A DNA stretch of 6,635 nucleotides from an uncultured Alphaproteobacteria bacterium (GTDB taxonomy: Bacteria > Pseudomonadota > Alphaproteobacteria > Minwuiales > Minwuiaceae): contig CAJYBQ010000193.1 in the NCBI GenBank assembly GCA_913064755.1, forward strand, positions 1 through 6,635. The letters run 5' to 3'. The notes under the pieces are model-generated. The model saw only the letters and a program-made list of their open reading frames with translations. It ran no database searches and was not told where the DNA came from. Of the stretch, positions 5,336-6,635 are shown piece by piece; position 1 is the stretch's first letter; each line of letters begins with the position of its first letter. Made by a program: the position numbers and the translations under genes.

Positions 5336-6635
5336 TGATGAAGCGGATGATGCGCGTGGCACTGGTGTCCACGCTGATGGCAGCCCCGGTCGGGCTTGTT
5401 TCCACGGCTGCACAGGCGCAGCAGAACGCGACCTACGATCTGCTGACCGTGCTTGGCGATGCGATTGCCAAGATCAGGTCGAGCTATGTCGAACCCGTGG
5501 ACGAGGAAAAGCTGATCGAGGCGGCGGTCAACGGGATGCTGCAATCCCTCGACCCGCATTCGGCCTTCCTGCCGCCGGAGCGTGTCAAGCAGATGCAGGT
5601 CAGCATCCGCGGCGAATTCGGCGGCCTGGGGATCGAGGTCACGATGGAGAACGGCTACGTGAAGGTGGTCACCCCCATCGACGACACCCCCGCCGCCCGC
5701 GCCGGGGTGCAGCCGAACGACCTGGTCCCCCATATCGCCGGCACGTCCGTCCAGGGCCTGACCCTGACCGAGGCCGTGAAGGAAATGCGCGGCGCCGTCG
5801 GCACCGACATCGTGCTGACCGTCAACCGGGTCGGCGTGCCGGACGCCTTTGACATCACCATCACCCGCGCCGTGATCAAGGTGCAGTCCGTGCGGGCGCG
5901 GGCGGAGGGCAACGTCGCCTATGTCCGCATCACCAGTTTCACCGAACAGACCGAATCCGGTCTGCGCAAGTCCATGAAGAAGCTGAAGGAAGAGATCGGT
6001 GAAGACATTGCCGGTGTCATCCTGGACCTGCGCAACAACCCGGGCGGCCTGCTCGACCAGGCGATCGCCGTTTCCGATGCCTTCCTGGACCGTGGCGAGA
6101 TCGTGTCGACACGCGCCCGCGATGTATCGGCCATCGAACGCTACAACGCGAAACCGGGCGACCTCGCGGCCGGCCTGCCGGTCATCGTGCTGATCAACGG
6201 CGGTTCCGCCAGCGCATCGGAGATCGTGGCGGGTGCCCTGCAGGATCACAAGCGGGCGATCCTGATGGGGACCACCAGCTTCGGCAAGGGCTCGGTGCAG
6301 TCGATCATGCAGCTTGGCGGCGGCAACCAGCTGAAGCTGACCACGGCACGCTATTACACCCCGTCGGGCAACTCCATCCAGGCGACCGGCATCATTCCGG
6401 ACCAGCAGATCTCGGCCTGGGCGCTCAGCGATGACGCCGAAGCCGACGTGCCGCAGATCGGCTCGGAAGCCGATCTCGACGGCGCTCTTGTCAATGAAAA
6501 TGGCGATGAGCGCGAGACCACGGATATTGCGGCCGTCGAGCAGCCGCCGGCTGACTGGCCCGAGGATGAAGACTACCAGCTGCCTCGCGCGGTCGAGCTC
6601 CTGACCTCGGCCATGGAAACCCAGCAGGCCTTCCT
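5335..6635 (+). CDS. ctpA: Carboxy-terminal processing protease CtpA (S41 family), 3'-truncated by window edge
   Basis: CtpA is a periplasmic serine protease that degrades or trims proteins at their C termini; in several bacteria it controls peptidoglycan hydrolases. The visible part is 433 residues and still open at the window end. ATG 5335 overlaps the envC-like stop (TGATGATG); ATG 5338 is an equal alternative. Residues 1-28 form a signal peptide (MMKRMMR, hydrophobic core, AQA|QQ site). Residues 30-85 are the N-terminal helical region with LDPHSAFLPP. The PDZ domain covers about 88-165 (RGEFGGLGIEV, TPAARAGVQPNDL). The S41 core follows, with VILDLRNNPGGLLDQA (228-243), the nucleophile Ser293 in GGSASASE, Asp304, and the general-base Lys318 in FGKGSVQ. 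The +11 and +25 spacing matches E. coli Prc. YYTPSGNSIQATGI (340-353) and an acidic tail (DWPEDEDYQLPRAVELL) show that little of the protein is missing. It is probably co-transcribed with the envC-like gene. Confidence 0.95.
   Translation, partial: MMKRMMRVALVSTLMAAPVGLVSTAAQAQQNATYDLLTVLGDAIAKIRSSYVEPVDEEKLIEAAVNGMLQSLDPHSAFLPPERVKQMQVSIRGEFGGLGIEVTMENGYVKVVTPIDDTPAARAGVQPNDLVPHIAGTSVQGLTLTEAVKEMRGAVGTDIVLTVNRVGVPDAFDITITRAVIKVQSVRARAEGNVAYVRITSFTEQTESGLRKSMKKLKEEIGEDIAGVILDLRNNPGGLLDQAIAVSDAFLDRGEIVSTRARDVSAIERYNAKPGDLAAGLPVIVLINGGSASASEIVAGALQDHKRAILMGTTSFGKGSVQSIMQLGGGNQLKLTTARYYTPSGNSIQATGIIPDQQISAWALSDDAEADVPQIGSEADLDGALVNENGDERETTDIAAVEQPPADWPEDEDYQLPRAVELLTSAMETQQAF

Noticed and set aside
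5254..6249. A 331-codon open frame on the - strand opposite ctpA
   Set aside because: Rich in His/Asp/Gly repeats that mirror sense codons; ctpA on the other strand has all catalytic residues.
1..6635. Mobile element, CRISPR array, tRNA/rRNA gene, or defence system
   Set aside because: No terminal or long direct repeats, transposase, integrase, spaced repeats or RNA-gene signatures were seen; nearly every base lies in a conserved housekeeping gene.

Overview
The window is a GC-rich stretch of bacterial chromosome with seven functional units, all on the + strand and packed almost without gaps. From left to right they are: the 3' part of proA, a nadD unit joined in frame to an rsfS unit, rlmH, gpmI, an EnvC-like murein hydrolase activator, and the 5' part of ctpA. 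The gene order (proA, nadD, rsfS, rlmH, gpmI, envC-like, ctpA), the codon bias and the protein signatures point to an alphaproteobacterium. Acetobacteraceae or a close Rhodospirillales relative is my best guess, recalled from knowledge of this locus and not proven here.

Positions 1-2482 form a tight housekeeping block. ProA makes glutamate-5-semialdehyde for proline. NadD adenylates nicotinate mononucleotide for NAD. RsfS and RlmH both act on the large ribosomal subunit: RsfS blocks subunit joining in starvation and RlmH methylates 23S rRNA helix 69. The only real gap lies at 2483-2556 (or to 2613, depending on the gpmI start). It holds two overlapping inverted repeats and no clear promoter or intrinsic terminator. 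Positions 2557-6635 hold gpmI (glycolysis), an EnvC-like coiled-coil protein with a degenerate LytM domain, and the periplasmic tail-specific protease CtpA. The gpmI/envC and envC/ctpA coding regions overlap by 14 nt and 1 nt, which suggests co-transcription and translational coupling.

This is mostly ordinary core-genome sequence, and I see no defence, mobile or otherwise exotic system. The most notable feature is that no stop codon separates nadD from rsfS: one frame runs from the nadD ATG (991) to the rsfS stop (2001), encoding a 336-residue NadD-RsfS protein unless rsfS has its own internal start. Other points are a poorly conserved 5' end of proA at the window edge, two nested stop/start mini-ORFs at the proA/nadD and rsfS/rlmH junctions, a better-supported downstream start for gpmI, and a possible lipobox in the EnvC-like protein. 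I found no tRNA, rRNA, CRISPR array, insertion sequence or other mobile element.
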